This document shows positions 35,854 through 46,885 of a DNA stretch of 64,000 bases, piece by piece (the first letter of the stretch is position 1; every line of letters begins with the position of its first letter). Location of the stretch: the NCBI GenBank assembly GCA_001986395.2, contig MQVO02000007.1, forward strand, positions 992,001 to 1,056,000, in the 5' to 3' direction. A program made the translations under genes and the position numbers. The DNA is from Irpex lacteus. Lineage: Eukaryota > Basidiomycota > Agaricomycetes > Polyporales > Irpicaceae. The notes beneath the pieces were generated by a model, which did no database searches, had not been told where the DNA came from, and was given only the letters and a program-made list of their open reading frames with translations.

Positions 35854-36253
35854 TGTTTCCTCGAGTATTTAGATGGGGACGACGGTACGTAAGATGAGGG
35901 TCGAAGGAAGGGATATGGCGTTGAAAATTCCTGACTCGAGGACGAATTATGAGGGTAATGACAATTCGGAATAACCGTTGCTCATCAGCACACCATAACC
36001 AGTCGAATAACTGATCGACGCTGACCGCGACTAGACGCTTTCCTGATCCAGCCATACAATTCCAGCTAACCGGATACAGTCTACCCTTAGATCTCGTTCT
36101 TACCGAGATAATCAGCTAGATTACACACGATTATCCGCCCTCTTCAAAAAATTGTAACCGTGACTCTTCCTCGTCCACGCATTGGCTGCTCTGAACTGAC
36201 TCGTTTACCATGTCTCCCTCTGTGTCCGCAGCGTCCATCTCGACCCCGACGCC
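35854..36253. promoter_or_regulatory. Shared divergent promoter SER3-HIS7 with TGACTC sites
   Basis: TGACTC occurs at 35932-35937, 36161-36168 (TGACTCTT, the form used in yeast HIS3) and 36197-36202. Gcn4/CPC1-type factors bind TGACTC(A/T). The region lies between two amino-acid biosynthesis genes, so joint general-amino-acid control is plausible. Sites seen; binding inferred. Confidence 0.45.
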
Positions 36254-38023
36254 ATGGGCCTCTTTTTCCTAGACTACGGCGCGGGCAACGTCCAGAGTCT
36301 CGCCAACTCCCTCAAAAAGCTCGGCCACGACTTCCAGTGGATCACTTCGCCTGATGACTTCCACAAAGCGTCCGTGCGTCCCATGTGTTCAAGCATGCGG
36401 AGAATTCTTGCGCTGACTGTCGCATTTTCTACCAAATAGAGCCTCATATTTCCAGGTGTCGGTGCATTTGGTCAGGCGATAGAGGCCCTCGAATCGAAAG
36501 GCCTCCTCCAGCCGCTGCGCGAATACATTGCCTCGGGAAAGCCGTACTTTGGAATATGTATCGGCATGCAGGTCCTCTTCCAATCATCGACGGAGAACCC
36601 GTCCAGGAAAGGATTAGGCATCATTCCCTCTCCCATTGACGAATTCTCTCGTACGGACAAGGCTGTCCCCCACATTGGTTGGAATGCAGTCGACCTTCTG
36701 GACTCGGAGGACAAGTCAGACGAGGGCCTCAGCAGGTCGTCCCACTACTACTTTGTTCACTCCTACCGTGCCAAGTACGACCCGTCTGCATACCCCGAAG
36801 CGGCAGAATGGGCACACGGTGTCACGCAGTATGGCCAGGAGATATTCATTGCATCCGTGCGCAAGGCCAACGTCTTCGGCACCCAGTTTCATCCCGAGAA
36901 GTCTGGTGATGCAGGCCTGAAGATTATCTCAGCATGGCTCTCGGAGTCGGAGGCTTCCCGATCGACTGCTCCTGCGACACCGCGTACCATCCGTACTCCT
37001 CAGCCCAAGGATGGCCTCACAAGACGTATCGTCGCGTGCATGGACGTCAGATCGAATGATGATGGCGACCTTGTCGTGACCAAGGGAGACCAATACGATG
37101 TACGCGAGAAGGCTCCTTCAGCGTCCGGCTCAGTGCAGACATCTTCATCTGGTGCCGTCCGTAACCTGGGCAAACCCGTCGCTCTTGCTGCAAAGTACTA
37201 CGCTGCAGGAGCCGACGAGCTCTGTCTCATGAACATCACCTCCTTCAGACACTCACCTCTCCTCGACCAGCCCATGCTCGCAGTCGTACGCGCCGCCGCA
37301 GAAGAAGTCTTCGTCCCACTCACCATCGGTGGTGGTATCAAAGACACCGTCGACCCCGATGGTACGAAACGCTCTGCATTGGAAGTGGCTGGCGTGTACT
37401 TCCGCGCGGGAGCAGATAAAGTCAGTATCGCGTCCGAAGCAGTGAAGACCGTTGAGCGAATGCGAGACCTGGCCAAAGAACGAGGAGAAGACCCAGACGC
37501 TGCCTCTGGCGACGGTACGAGTGGTATCGAGACGATTGCCAGAGCGTACGGACGCCAGGCCGTCGTGGTGTCCATCGACCCCCGCAGGGTTTACGTCGAG
37601 CCGTCTTATGACGGGCCTTACAAGTCTGAACTCATCGTGGGTAAGGAAGGTACTCCAGAGAGCGGAAAGGCGTGGTGGTATCAATGTACCGTCAGCGGTG
37701 GCCGCGAAAACCGACCACTCTCAGTCGTCCAGCTCGCACGTGGAGTTGTGAAACTCGGCGCAGGCGAGATCGTGCTCAACAGCATCGACAGAGATGGCAC
37801 AGGCAAGGGTTTCGATATCGACTTGATTCAACTCGTGCGTCGGGCGGTCAGTATCCCCATCGTCGCCAGTAGCGGCGCAGGGTCTGCTGCGCACTTTGTC
37901 GAGGTGTTCGAGAAGACTGGTGTTGAGGCTGCGCTTGCGGCTGGTATTTTCCACCGTGGAGAGGTGGGAATTGGGGAGGTGAAGAAGAGCCTGGTGGAAG
38001 CAGGGCAAAATGCAAGAATCTAA
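36254..38023 (+). CDS. HIS7: Imidazole glycerol phosphate synthase (glutaminase-cyclase fusion)
   Basis: Two exons, 36254-36373 and 36440-38023; 567 residues. The N-terminal glutamine amidotransferase (hisH part) has LDYGAGNVQSL, the nucleophile Cys80 in YFGICIGMQ, and His191/Glu193 in GTQFHPEKSG. The C-terminal cyclase barrel (hisF part) starts at RRIVACMDVRSNDDGDLVVT and has the phosphate-binding TIGGGI, DGTGKGFDIDLI and ASSGAGSAAHF. It converts PRFAR and glutamine into IGP, the fifth step of histidine synthesis, releasing AICAR. The start ATG gives MGLFFLDYGAGN, matching basidiomycete relatives. An upstream ATG at 36210 is in another frame and ends at once. Confidence 0.95.
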
Positions 38024-38743
38024 TCTGTAATTGTAGCGAATTCGAAGAATGTTACCATTGCCTCATAACTGTAAATTGTGCTGGACAATCGTTCTGCGAT
38101 GTTTGAGACGTCGTCTAATATGCTTCAAGTCAGCCAACGGTATGCGACTATACAGAGAACTACATACTACTGTACGTGCGATTGAATAACACGAACTCGA
38201 GCGATCGCGAAGCGATACAGCAGTTCTAACAGGCATTTGTTAATTTGAACAGACAGCCGTACTATTAGGATTGGGGGAGAAGAGAATAAATTGGGCATTT
38301 GCTACACAGGTAATCGAGAGAGGTATACTGAACGAAACTTCTGCTTTGCACGATCGATAGATATACGGAGTCAAATGTGATGGTTGCTAAGTGTGTAAAA
38401 AGTCGAAACGAGGGGAGGCTGATAAGGTACAAGAAAAAGGAAGGGAATGACACAATAGACACTAGTAAGAGGTGACGAGAAGCGTCCGAGATATAGTTGG
38501 CTACTCTACAGTCGGCGATACTCTTCAAAATTGGTACAACATGAGTGAGTGAGACTGGATAGTAAAGGGAGACGAGATCAGACGAATTCCGAGTGGCGGA
38601 AGGGAGGAGAGACATAAGAGGGGAAAAGTCGGTTCGGGGTGGAAGAATAGAAAACGAGGCTCCTACATACTGTATCGAGGTTTTCCTTGGTTATACGAGA
38701 CATCAGAACATCAGCACCCTCTGCTAACTAGTGGGGCAGCCGA
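38024..38743. other. Convergent 3' region, HIS7 / Pal1
   Basis: About 720 bases with a 116-codon minus-strand frame (38265-38615) that shows only hydrophobic, low-complexity sequence and no domain. Probably two 3' UTRs. Confidence 0.45.
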
Positions 38744-40298
38744 TTACTTATTGGCCTTCACCGCAGTCTTCACTTTCTTCAGCAAGCTGGTCTTCCTACC
38801 GAGTCCCGCACCTCCGCCACCGCCGCTGGTGTAGCCGTTGTCGAAGTAACCGTCGCTACCAGGGTCTCGGGGGGATACCGGTGGTCTCGGCAAAGACTTC
38901 TCCCTACGACCGCTCGGCTGAGCGTCGTCGACGTAAACGAAGGCCTCTTCAGACGGGGACGGCAAGTCCCTTGCTCTCTGACCGCCGCCGAAGATGCCAC
39001 CGAGGAACGAGTTCTGCGAGCGGTGGGTGGGGCGCTGTCCGTACTCAGTGGGAGAAGGAGGGGAGTCGTCCCGTTCAGCGTACTGGTCTTGGTCATCGGC
39101 CAGAGGAGGAACTGTCGGGTTCTCGCGCATCTTTCGGATACGGTGCATCAGCGACTTCGTGCGCTTAGGTGCGCCAGGCGAGGAAGGGCCATTCGGTGAG
39201 GAGGGGACACCACTAGTGTCGGTGTCGCCCTCGGGCGCGAAAATCGGTTGCGGGGGAGGAATGGGGCTGCGCTTCGTCTGCTGGCGTCTGGGACCCTCCT
39301 CGAGGTACTCCTTGTACCTGCGTGAGTCTTGGGGGTCCTTGCCACGCCTGGAAGAGGTAGTCCCATTTCTCGATCCTCCGAACTCGCTTTGACCACCACC
39401 GCCAGCCGAATAACCGCCGCCTGCGGAGAAATCTTCGAAGGGCTCGGGCTCGTGGATACCCCATGCCTCTGCGATAGCGTCATGTTTCTTCTTCGGGGCC
39501 TCGTATGGGGCGTACACTCCTGGCGACGGGTAGGGGGACTGGTAGGAGGGTATCTCACGAGCACTTGCGAGAGCCTCCTTATCCTCGGCAGCTGTCCCGG
39601 TCCAGGCGAACATGGGCGCCTTGGTCTTGTGGCGATTACGAGAGGGGGCACAGGCATCAAAAGGGCCGTCGTGGTGGAACACTGGGCCGATAAGGCACAT
39701 AGAGATGGAAATAGAACATGTAAAATCAGTATACTGTGTTGAGGAAGAAGAGGAAATGAGACGCACTGGGTCCACCGACACCTGAGAAGTCTAGCCTATC
39801 GATGACATCGGCGTGCGAGGAGCCCTTCTTCTGGGGCCCGTTGCGTCGAGAGCTGGATTTAGCCTTGTCGGCGGCGGCCTGTTGAGCGACGGAGTCTTGT
39901 GAGAGAGATCGACGGGCAGGAGGGGGAGCGGGGCGTACTGCCATGGGTCTGTCGAGCGACGCGTGGATGGACTGTGAGAACGTTGGGTAGCGACTGGGCA
40001 GTGATTTATATACGTACGGAGAGACTTGGGTCTGACTCCTACCAACACGGTTTCGTGGTTGATCGCTGGTTGACCTGGTAGTCGTGACGACTTCGGTAGC
40101 CATGGTTGGTTTTGCACGGTGAGAAGTACTAGTCTTAGCGGGGGCCTTTGGGGGCACAGGGGGCGCACGACGCTGCTGCTGCTGGGGTTGTTGGTAGCTG
40201 GCCAGAGTGGGGACGCCGTAGGAGGAATAAGAGATGGCTGGTGGGTCGGAGAAGGGATCAGAGGAGGATCTGTGACGGTGTGGTTTGGAAACGGCCAT
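38744..40298 (-). CDS. Pal1 cell-morphology family protein
   Basis: Two exons, 39767-40298 and 38744-39681; 489 residues. The Pal1 core is GGPMFHHDGPFDACAPSRN, built across the single intron, then the long family-typical linker. The N-terminus is Ser/Pro-rich with a SH3-ligand-like PPVPPKAP stretch. The C-terminal half is disordered and Pro/Ser/Arg-rich, with KRTKSLMHRIRKMRENP and a basic tail (KTSLLKKVKTAVKANK). In fission yeast Pal1 sits at the growing cortex with Sla2 and keeps the cylindrical shape; relatives act at endocytic sites. The start MAVSKPHRHRSSSDPFSDPP carries an N-terminal DPF motif, the type that binds endocytic adaptors. Confidence 0.88.
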
Positions 40299-40922
40299 GG
40301 CAGGAGAATTTGGGTCAGGCGGAGACCTGGTTCGTGATCACGCCAAGTGATTTGATGGACTAGATGCCGGTGCACGGCAACACCTGGACTGGACCTGCAG
40401 GTGAACTGGCTGTCTGCTTTCTTTGGCAAACAGCTGGCGAGAGAGAAACGTAGATGATGGAGGAAAGGAAAGAGGAAGAGGGGAGAAGACCAAGGACAGG
40501 CGTCGGCCGTGTAGGTGGAGAGATCCTGCGCAGCTCTGGGCTTTCACTCCTCTGCTCACCAACCGGATGGAGACGCGTCACGCAAGTAACAGCTCTGTCA
40601 TACCGGTGTCACACCAGTCTCGCCCAAAACTCGGACCTCACACGGCTTGCGCTATCCAGGCCACACAGCATACGACAAGGTGCTATTCAGTCGGGCATAC
40701 AAGTCCCTTCTCGACCTGAGGCCCCTGACCGACACACAGCAAACAACGGCGAGCGTATGATGACCGCTATAGCTGCCGCCTTCGTCACACAGAACATGGG
40801 GAAACTGTCACGCCCGATATCCAATTACAAGCGTTATCGATCTACAAAGTCCGGGGGATCACTGATTTATATGTTTCCGAGCCTGTCCCCGCCACATCCA
40901 CTGTGCGTACTTCGGACAATGT
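40299..40922. other. Pal1 promoter and MetE-like 3' flank
   Basis: About 620 bases. A 218-codon plus-strand frame (40454-41110) overlaps exons of the MetE-like gene antisense and has no domain, so it is a shadow. Nothing else seen. Confidence 0.5.
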
Positions 40923-42806
40923 CTACTCAAGGATCGCCCTTGCAGCCTGGACGACAAGTGCCAGCTTCTGGCGTTGCTCCTGCAGAACACACGGTAAGCA
41001 CGCAGCTGACGGCAGGGACTGTGCCAGGCACATACCTCTGCGGTGATAGGATTGCCTTCGGCCACGGAGGCAAAGCCGCATTGTGGGCTAATACAGATCC
41101 TGTGTATTAGGATAGAAGGTTACTACTAGAATTATGAAGAGCAATGACATAGCCTGCAACGTACTGGTTTAACGCGTACGCCCGTGAGCGCGGGAATGCA
41201 CTTTCCAACATCACGTCACAGGCCTCATCTATCAACTCCTGTATTTCCTCCACCGTCTCGAGCTAACTTGAACGTTAGCGTTGTTGAGATGCGCAACAGA
41301 CAGCCCTATCACCCTCACCTTTCCGTGTTTCGTGGTCACCAGACCCAACACCACCATTTTATTCAATGGGAGATAGCTCAGTGGTGCGAAAGTGCCGGCT
41401 CTCTCGTTGTCGTACTCCAGCTGATCACAAGGGTGAGGAGCGTCAACAAAAAATCCATGGAATACCGGGCGCACGTACATAATAACAGTCGACGTTGATG
41501 TCGTTGAATAGCTTCTGAGCTATACGATCGTAACCCCCTTCACAGTAGTGAAGTCCCTTACGTCACAGGAGAACGGGTTTATCAGTACCCTACAACGTTG
41601 ATCCACACCACAGGTGGTGTTGGACTCACCCTGTAGTTCCCACGGCAGGTATGCAACCCAACGGTCAATTCCGCAGGACGATCCTGGAGGATGTCGTTGT
41701 AAACCTTGACATATCTGTCGAACAATTTGTCAGGATCCACGCCCGATGCTTTCAATCCTTCGATCGTTGAGTCCGCGCAGAAAAAGGCAAATGTAGGATC
41801 ATCGAACTGGATGTTCCTACAGCCGAGGCTGTACAAAGTGCGAAGTTCCTCTCGGTATGCTTGGACAAGGTCCGCGAAGTATTCGTCTGGATCGGTCTGA
41901 AGGTTAGTTAAAGGTCGGCATTTGCATGAGAGTTGTGCCTTACCATCGGTCTTATACACCGACTTGTCATATGTCTCCTCCGGACCATGCCGCAGATGCA
42001 TCCATGTCGGTCCACAGATCGTAATCTTGATGTTCTTCACACTCTATTTTCTTGGTAAACTGCGCATCCCTCATGTTTTGAAATTCGACGGCGTACCTGG
42101 GCGGGAACAAGAGATTTAAGATACTCAAAATCTTTGACGTGCACACCAGATGCTGGCCATTTGATTTTACCCTAGAGGTTCGTTAGGTAAATGAACAAGA
42201 GGCAGTGCAGCGGCATGACAAGACGTACAGTGGTATGAATCGACGGCACGGCAGTCATGCCTGCAGCCAAGAAGAACTGCACATACGGCAAATACGACTG
42301 TAGCGAGATGCATTGAGTGTATGACTGTAATCGAGTGGGTTCGAATATACCTTGAAGGTCTCTATTGGCCCTATGACGTACGAGAAGGTTGAGCTTCTTC
42401 ATGAATAAACTTCGCAGCTGTGTATACTTACGAACGAGAATCTCCATCCCTTCAAGCTTCTCGAACATCCCCTCGTAAAAGGCACCTCTATAGAGAAGCA
42501 CGATAATCAATCGAGTAAGCGAACAGATGAACCCAATAAAGCAAAATACCTTCTCATCTCTCCATCTGTGACAGTCTTGAGACCAATCTCCTGCTGCAAC
42601 TCGACTGCCTCCTTGATGGCCTCATCTTCCGCTTTCCGCAATTCTTCTGCGCTGATCAGTTTCGCGTCAAACTGAGAGCGCCGCTCGAGCAGTGAAGCTG
42701 GGCGCAAGAGTGAGCCGACATGTTCGGCGCGGAATGGAGGGTTAAAATGGAGGTACGATGTTGCGGTTTCAGTGGGCAACGCGGCGGGATGAGAGAACAG
42801 AGCCAT
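40923..42806 (-). CDS. MetE C-terminal-domain-only protein (UROD/MetE-like methyltransferase)
   Basis: Twelve exons: 42550-42806, 42432-42487, 42351-42370, 42229-42297, 42097-42171, 41944-42043, 41630-41886, 41479-41556, 41319-41420, 41165-41262, 41036-41099 and 40923-40979, giving 410 residues. Cobalamin-independent methionine synthase is about 760; only its catalytic C-terminal barrel is present. It begins PFRAEHVGSLLRPASLLE and keeps zinc-site residues: His and Cys in GLHTCRGN, Glu in YDNERAG, Cys in CISPQCGFAS. The family (COG0620 short form) probably moves a methyl group between a thiol or cobalamin-free donor and a small molecule; the substrate is unknown. Exon 3 has 20 bases. The acceptor of exon 7 was set at the second AG to keep frame. 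The stop is 623 bases after the Pal1 start on the same strand. Confidence 0.82.
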
Positions 42807-43952
42807 TTGAAAGCAGGAAGGGCAGCGGGTGGTCCGTTTGGGTTCATTGGGCTTTATGTAATGGCCTGAGTATGTTTGAGACACCCTCTTCTCGCTGACG
42901 GTAGCTGAACTACTTGAGAATGAATCCCCCACGAGCGGACACGTTTCAGCACATCCATTGAGTATTGCAGGGTCAGATAATTCCGTTATGATTCGGTTGG
43001 TCAAAGAATGAGCGGACGTGCTGTGGCGTGTCAACGCAACGGGCGTTGAATGCCACAGCACGTCTGTTCAGTCGACCTCGAGGAGTGGCATGAGATCCCG
43101 CGAAGCAGAACAGCAAATGCCGTACCTTCCCTGGACTGTGCAGAAGGAATTTGATACAGCATCGAAGAAGAAATACGTCCTTAAGACGGAGTTGACAGTC
43201 GTGCTAACGTGTGCAAAGATTCAGTAGCGCTGTGATAAGATGCCATTGCATACAGTAAGGCGACACTTCCCTGACAACAGGTAAACGCGTGTCGTTGTAC
43301 GTAGAATGCTCGTAGCTCGGGCTTACGACAATATTTGAGGGTCTTGAACTAGAAGACTCGTGTCTATACCCAGGTTGATTGAATCCGCTTGATTAGAACG
43401 CATACTAATGTGGGGCGTAGCTTGTTGCTGAGAACACAGCTATACAACATTTGTCCTAGCTTGATGAAAGGGTCTGAGGGCAAATTAGTAGGAGAATTAC
43501 TGAAAAGCGTGTTCACGCATGGACTCACGCGTGCATAGCTACTTTGTGTCCTGAAATAACCCTGGAGACGAAGAGTAAACGTAACAAACCAGGCGCTTCC
43601 TGGCGGTCTGAGCTCTGAGCGCTTGTGGCAAAGACATCAAGCGCCGGTCGTCCGTCGGCAGCACCCGAACGCCGTCTACTGAGTGAGACCGCTAGGAAGG
43701 ACCGCATCGTCAAGACACCCCTCAAGGTGAGTATCGCCATTCTGCTGCTCGTATATTCCGCAGGTCGTCGTTATGGTCCAGCGTCCGGTCGTGTGCGAAG
43801 TTTGGAGAGATTTAGTGTGGTGGAAGGGGTTGGATCGTCGGAGATGGTGTTGGATGTAGCGACCGACCGCCAGACCAGCTTGGCCGACCTCAAACGCAAA
43901 ATTTCACGATAACTGACTTGCGCCTCTCTCTCCCTCTCACCTAGACTGCGAC
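42807..43952. other. Divergent region, MetE-like gene / RPL13
   Basis: About 1.15 kb. The MetE-like frame stays open upstream to 43061, but the first residues there show no similarity. ACGCGT occurs twice (about 43285 and 43525). Short frames at 43525-43912 have no domain. A CT-rich tract lies directly before the RPL13 start. Confidence 0.4.
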
Positions 43953-44763
43953 ATGGGTTTCGCACACAACAACGGTCCGTACAGACGATGTCGACAAAAC
44001 TGGGAATACGAAGTTGCTGAAACTTGATTCTTGTGCTTTAGTCCTCCCCCAGAACCATTTCCGCAAGGACTGGCAAATCCGTGTCCGCACATGGTTCGAC
44101 CAGCCCGGACGTAAGCTCCGCCGTCGCCAGGCCCGCAAGGAGAAGGCTGCTCGCCTTGGTGTCCGCCCCCTTAACCTCCTCCGCCCTGCTGTCCGTGCAC
44201 AGACTGTTCGCTACAACCGCAAGGTCCGGGAAGGCCGCGGTTTCACCCTCGCTGAGTTGAAGGAGGCTGGTATTGGTCGCAAGGAGGCTCGCTCTGTTGG
44301 CATCGTTGTTGACCACAGAAGGCGAAACTTGAGCGAGGAGGGCAAGGCTCTCAATGTTGAGCGTCTCAAGGCCTACAAGGCCCGCCTGATTGTCTTCCCC
44401 CGCAACGCTAAGAAGCCCAAGAAGGGTGACTCTACGGTACGCTTCAATTACACTTTTCTCAGGTGACTTGAACTAAACAGGTTGTTTTAAAGGGTGACGA
44501 CCTCAAGGCCGAGATTACTCGTGCTCAAGTCGCTCTTCCCGACCCCTACGTCCACGAGGCTCCTCGTAAGATTACTGAGGAGGAGCGTGAGTTCAAGGCT
44601 TACCGCACCATCCGTGATGAGTGGGCTAGTGCCAGACATGAGGGTGCCCGCAAGGCACGCGCCGCCAAGGTTCGTCAAATGCATTCTCGATCGCTTTTGG
44701 TGACTCACATCGTATTTTTCAAATCTGTAGAAGGCGGAGGAGGACGCCGCGAAGAAGAAGTAA
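43953..44763 (+). CDS. RPL13: 60S ribosomal protein L13 (eL13)
   Basis: Four exons: 43953-43974, 44042-44436, 44481-44669 and 44731-44763, giving 212 residues, the usual size. The protein begins MGFAHNNVLPQNHFRKDW and continues VRTWFDQPGRKLRRRQARK and GFTLAELKEAGIGRKEARS, all diagnostic of eL13. The tail EEDAAKKK is typical. The first exon carries only 22 bases, as often in ribosomal protein genes of basidiomycetes, so that regulation by the first intron is possible. Codon choice is strongly C-ending (CGC, AAG, GCC), as expected of a highly expressed gene. Confidence 0.96.
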
Positions 44764-45078
44764 ACTGTTGCTCATCATTCCCCTCCTCTTGTCGTATTGT
44801 CGGTCATTTTCATTCATGCTATCACTTCGCACTCCATGTATTCAAAAACTGGGCACGTTTTTGCCACTAGCATGCACTATGCAACGACTACTATGATTGC
44901 TCAGGCTCAGCAATACATGTGTGCGTGCTACGAAGCACTGTGGTATACCACACCGTAATTTATTCTTTCAATACTCATCAACACAAGCGCCTATAGCATT
45001 CGCACAACGAAAACCTGCTCGTCTATTTTGCCGAAGTTCGTAAAGTTCGTGATGAGTTCTGTATCGTACGGGTCTACC
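44764..45078. other. Convergent 3' region, RPL13 / desaturase
   Basis: Short spacer with AT-rich stretches. Nothing else seen. Confidence 0.5.
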
Positions 45079-46885
45079 TTACTCTGAGTGCATATGCTCC
45101 CGAATATTGGAGTCTGCCACCATCCCGACAATCTTTACCTGGTTTGCTACTTCCCTCAAAACCCCTCTAACCTCCGAATTGCCATCGAAGAAGCCGAACT
45201 CTGCGTACTCGAGACCTTGTTCCTTGGCAAATTCCTTCACGAGTGCACTGGCAGCCCGGAGGTTGTGCCTCGGTAGCCTGGGGAACATGTGATGCGTCAC
45301 TTGAAGGTGAAGTCCGCCATGGACAAACTCGATGGACTCCGGACAGATCACGTCGACAGTCGTGCGGAGTTGACGGGCAGCGAAGGACTCCCCGACACCC
45401 AGGTCAGCGGTAGAACGCGAGAAGTGGGACAGGACGATCTACAGATGGAAATGAAAGTGAGCAACGGACACACGACTACACTGCGCTCAAGATGCTGACC
45501 TGGACATGCAACGGACTGGGCACCACGTTGCTGATCAAGAGGAATATCAAAGCATTCGTCCATGACCCGGTACCCTTGAGGACGGCACCATACCAGCAGT
45601 AGAACAGAGACAAGCACGCAATCTCTGTCCACCACCACCAGCGTCCACCCTGAGCACGGGGAGCTTGGAACGCTGTCTTGGCCAGGTATGCGTACGACTG
45701 TACGTAGAGATTGAACCGCGCAAGAGACATGACGACGTAGAACAGCTTATGCTGGATGGAGATGAATATCTTGCCGAAGATGTCGAAGGTCATGACGCGC
45801 TTGTAGTAGGACGACCATAGCGAGTTGAAGAAGACTGGCGAGATGGCGAAGAAGGGTAGGTGCTGGATGTCCGGGTCGCTGCGAACATCTTAACAACGCA
45901 TTCCGGTAAGATGGCAAAAACGTTTCACTCACTGGGTGGGATGGTTCGTGACCACTACGTATGAAGAAAAATACTATTAGTATATGTTGAGTTTCGGTGC
46001 AATGTACTCACAATGATGCGTGTTGTGGTTCTACATACGTATGAAGCGCGTCTTAGCGTGTATTCTCAAATTCAATAACGATATACTGACATCAACCCAC
46101 CAACCGATACTCAAACCGCCAATGAAATCAGCGATAAAGATCGCAATGAGGCGGTCAATGGTCCAATTGTGCGTCACGCCCAGATGGCCGAGATCGTGTG
46201 CGGTGAACACAAGTTGATGCCACAACAGCCCGAGGAACAGAGCACTGGTCGCGTACCAGCTTTTCGAGTATGCCACAGCGGAGACAACGGCAAACAACGT
46301 GTAGCGCAGCACCTCGGGGCCATAGCCGGTAATGTAGCGTGTTCGATAAAGACCTGCTTCTTTGACACGTTTGTGAAGTTCTTTGTAGGCAGTTGAGTGG
46401 CGCGTAAAGAGCTGCGGTGTGAGGTTTGATGGTCCTGATTTGAGTGTTTCGAGGGTAGGGCCTTTCTGCGGAGAAGCGTTGTCTGCACTGACAAGGAGAA
46501 TCTGCGACGCAGGTGATGCGGGTGTGTCCACCTTCGAGCGTGCGGCAGCGGCTTCACTGTGCCAGTAGCCCTTACCGTCACTCCCCACTCTTCGCACCCA
46601 ACCGCTCATCACGGGCGGTACGAATGGTTCCCAACCATCCTTACCCGTCTGTACGGTGCCGATCTGGAACCCTCTCATCCTTCGCTGGGTTTCTTCCGAG
46701 TGAAACGCCTCTACCTCGTTGGATGCGTCGCGTCCCACGAAATGCAGAATGGATAATGAACCACCAGGATGCGCATTGAGCCACGAGTCGGGGATGCGAA
46801 TGAGCTTTTCTCCGAGTACGACGAGGGTTTCACCGGCGAGGATGCGCGCCGCAACTTGCTCTCGAGTCCATACTTGTACTCCCAT
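45079..46885 (-). CDS. Cytochrome-b5-fused Delta8-sphingolipid desaturase
   Basis: Five exons: 46091-46885, 46012-46030, 45933-45954, 45500-45878 and 45079-45438, giving 524 residues. The N-terminal cytochrome b5 domain has the heme motif HPGG (His39) and a second His in VEAFHSEETQRRM. The membrane desaturase domain has histidine boxes HDLGH, HNTHH (on the 19-base exon 2) and the diagnostic QVTHH, in which Gln replaces the first His, as in front-end desaturases. Hydrophobic pairs of spans lie around 205-265 and 330-400. It introduces the Delta8 double bond of fungal glucosylceramide long-chain bases in the ER. Delta6-type fatty-acid desaturases share this layout, so the exact regiochemistry is inferred. 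Confidence 0.88.

Noticed and set aside
40454..41110. 218-codon plus-strand frame that could look like a gene
   Set aside because: It runs antisense across the last three exons of the MetE-like gene, whose minus-strand motifs (CISPQCGFAS, ending in ILE-stop) are convincing.
42335..42350. GGGTTCGAATA resembling a tRNA T-loop
   Set aside because: No acceptor or anticodon stem pairs with it; it lies in an intron of the MetE-like gene.
43975..44041. Possible C/D snoRNA in RPL13 intron 1
   Set aside because: A CTGA is present but no proper C box (RTGATGA) or terminal stem; the 67-base intron leaves too little room.
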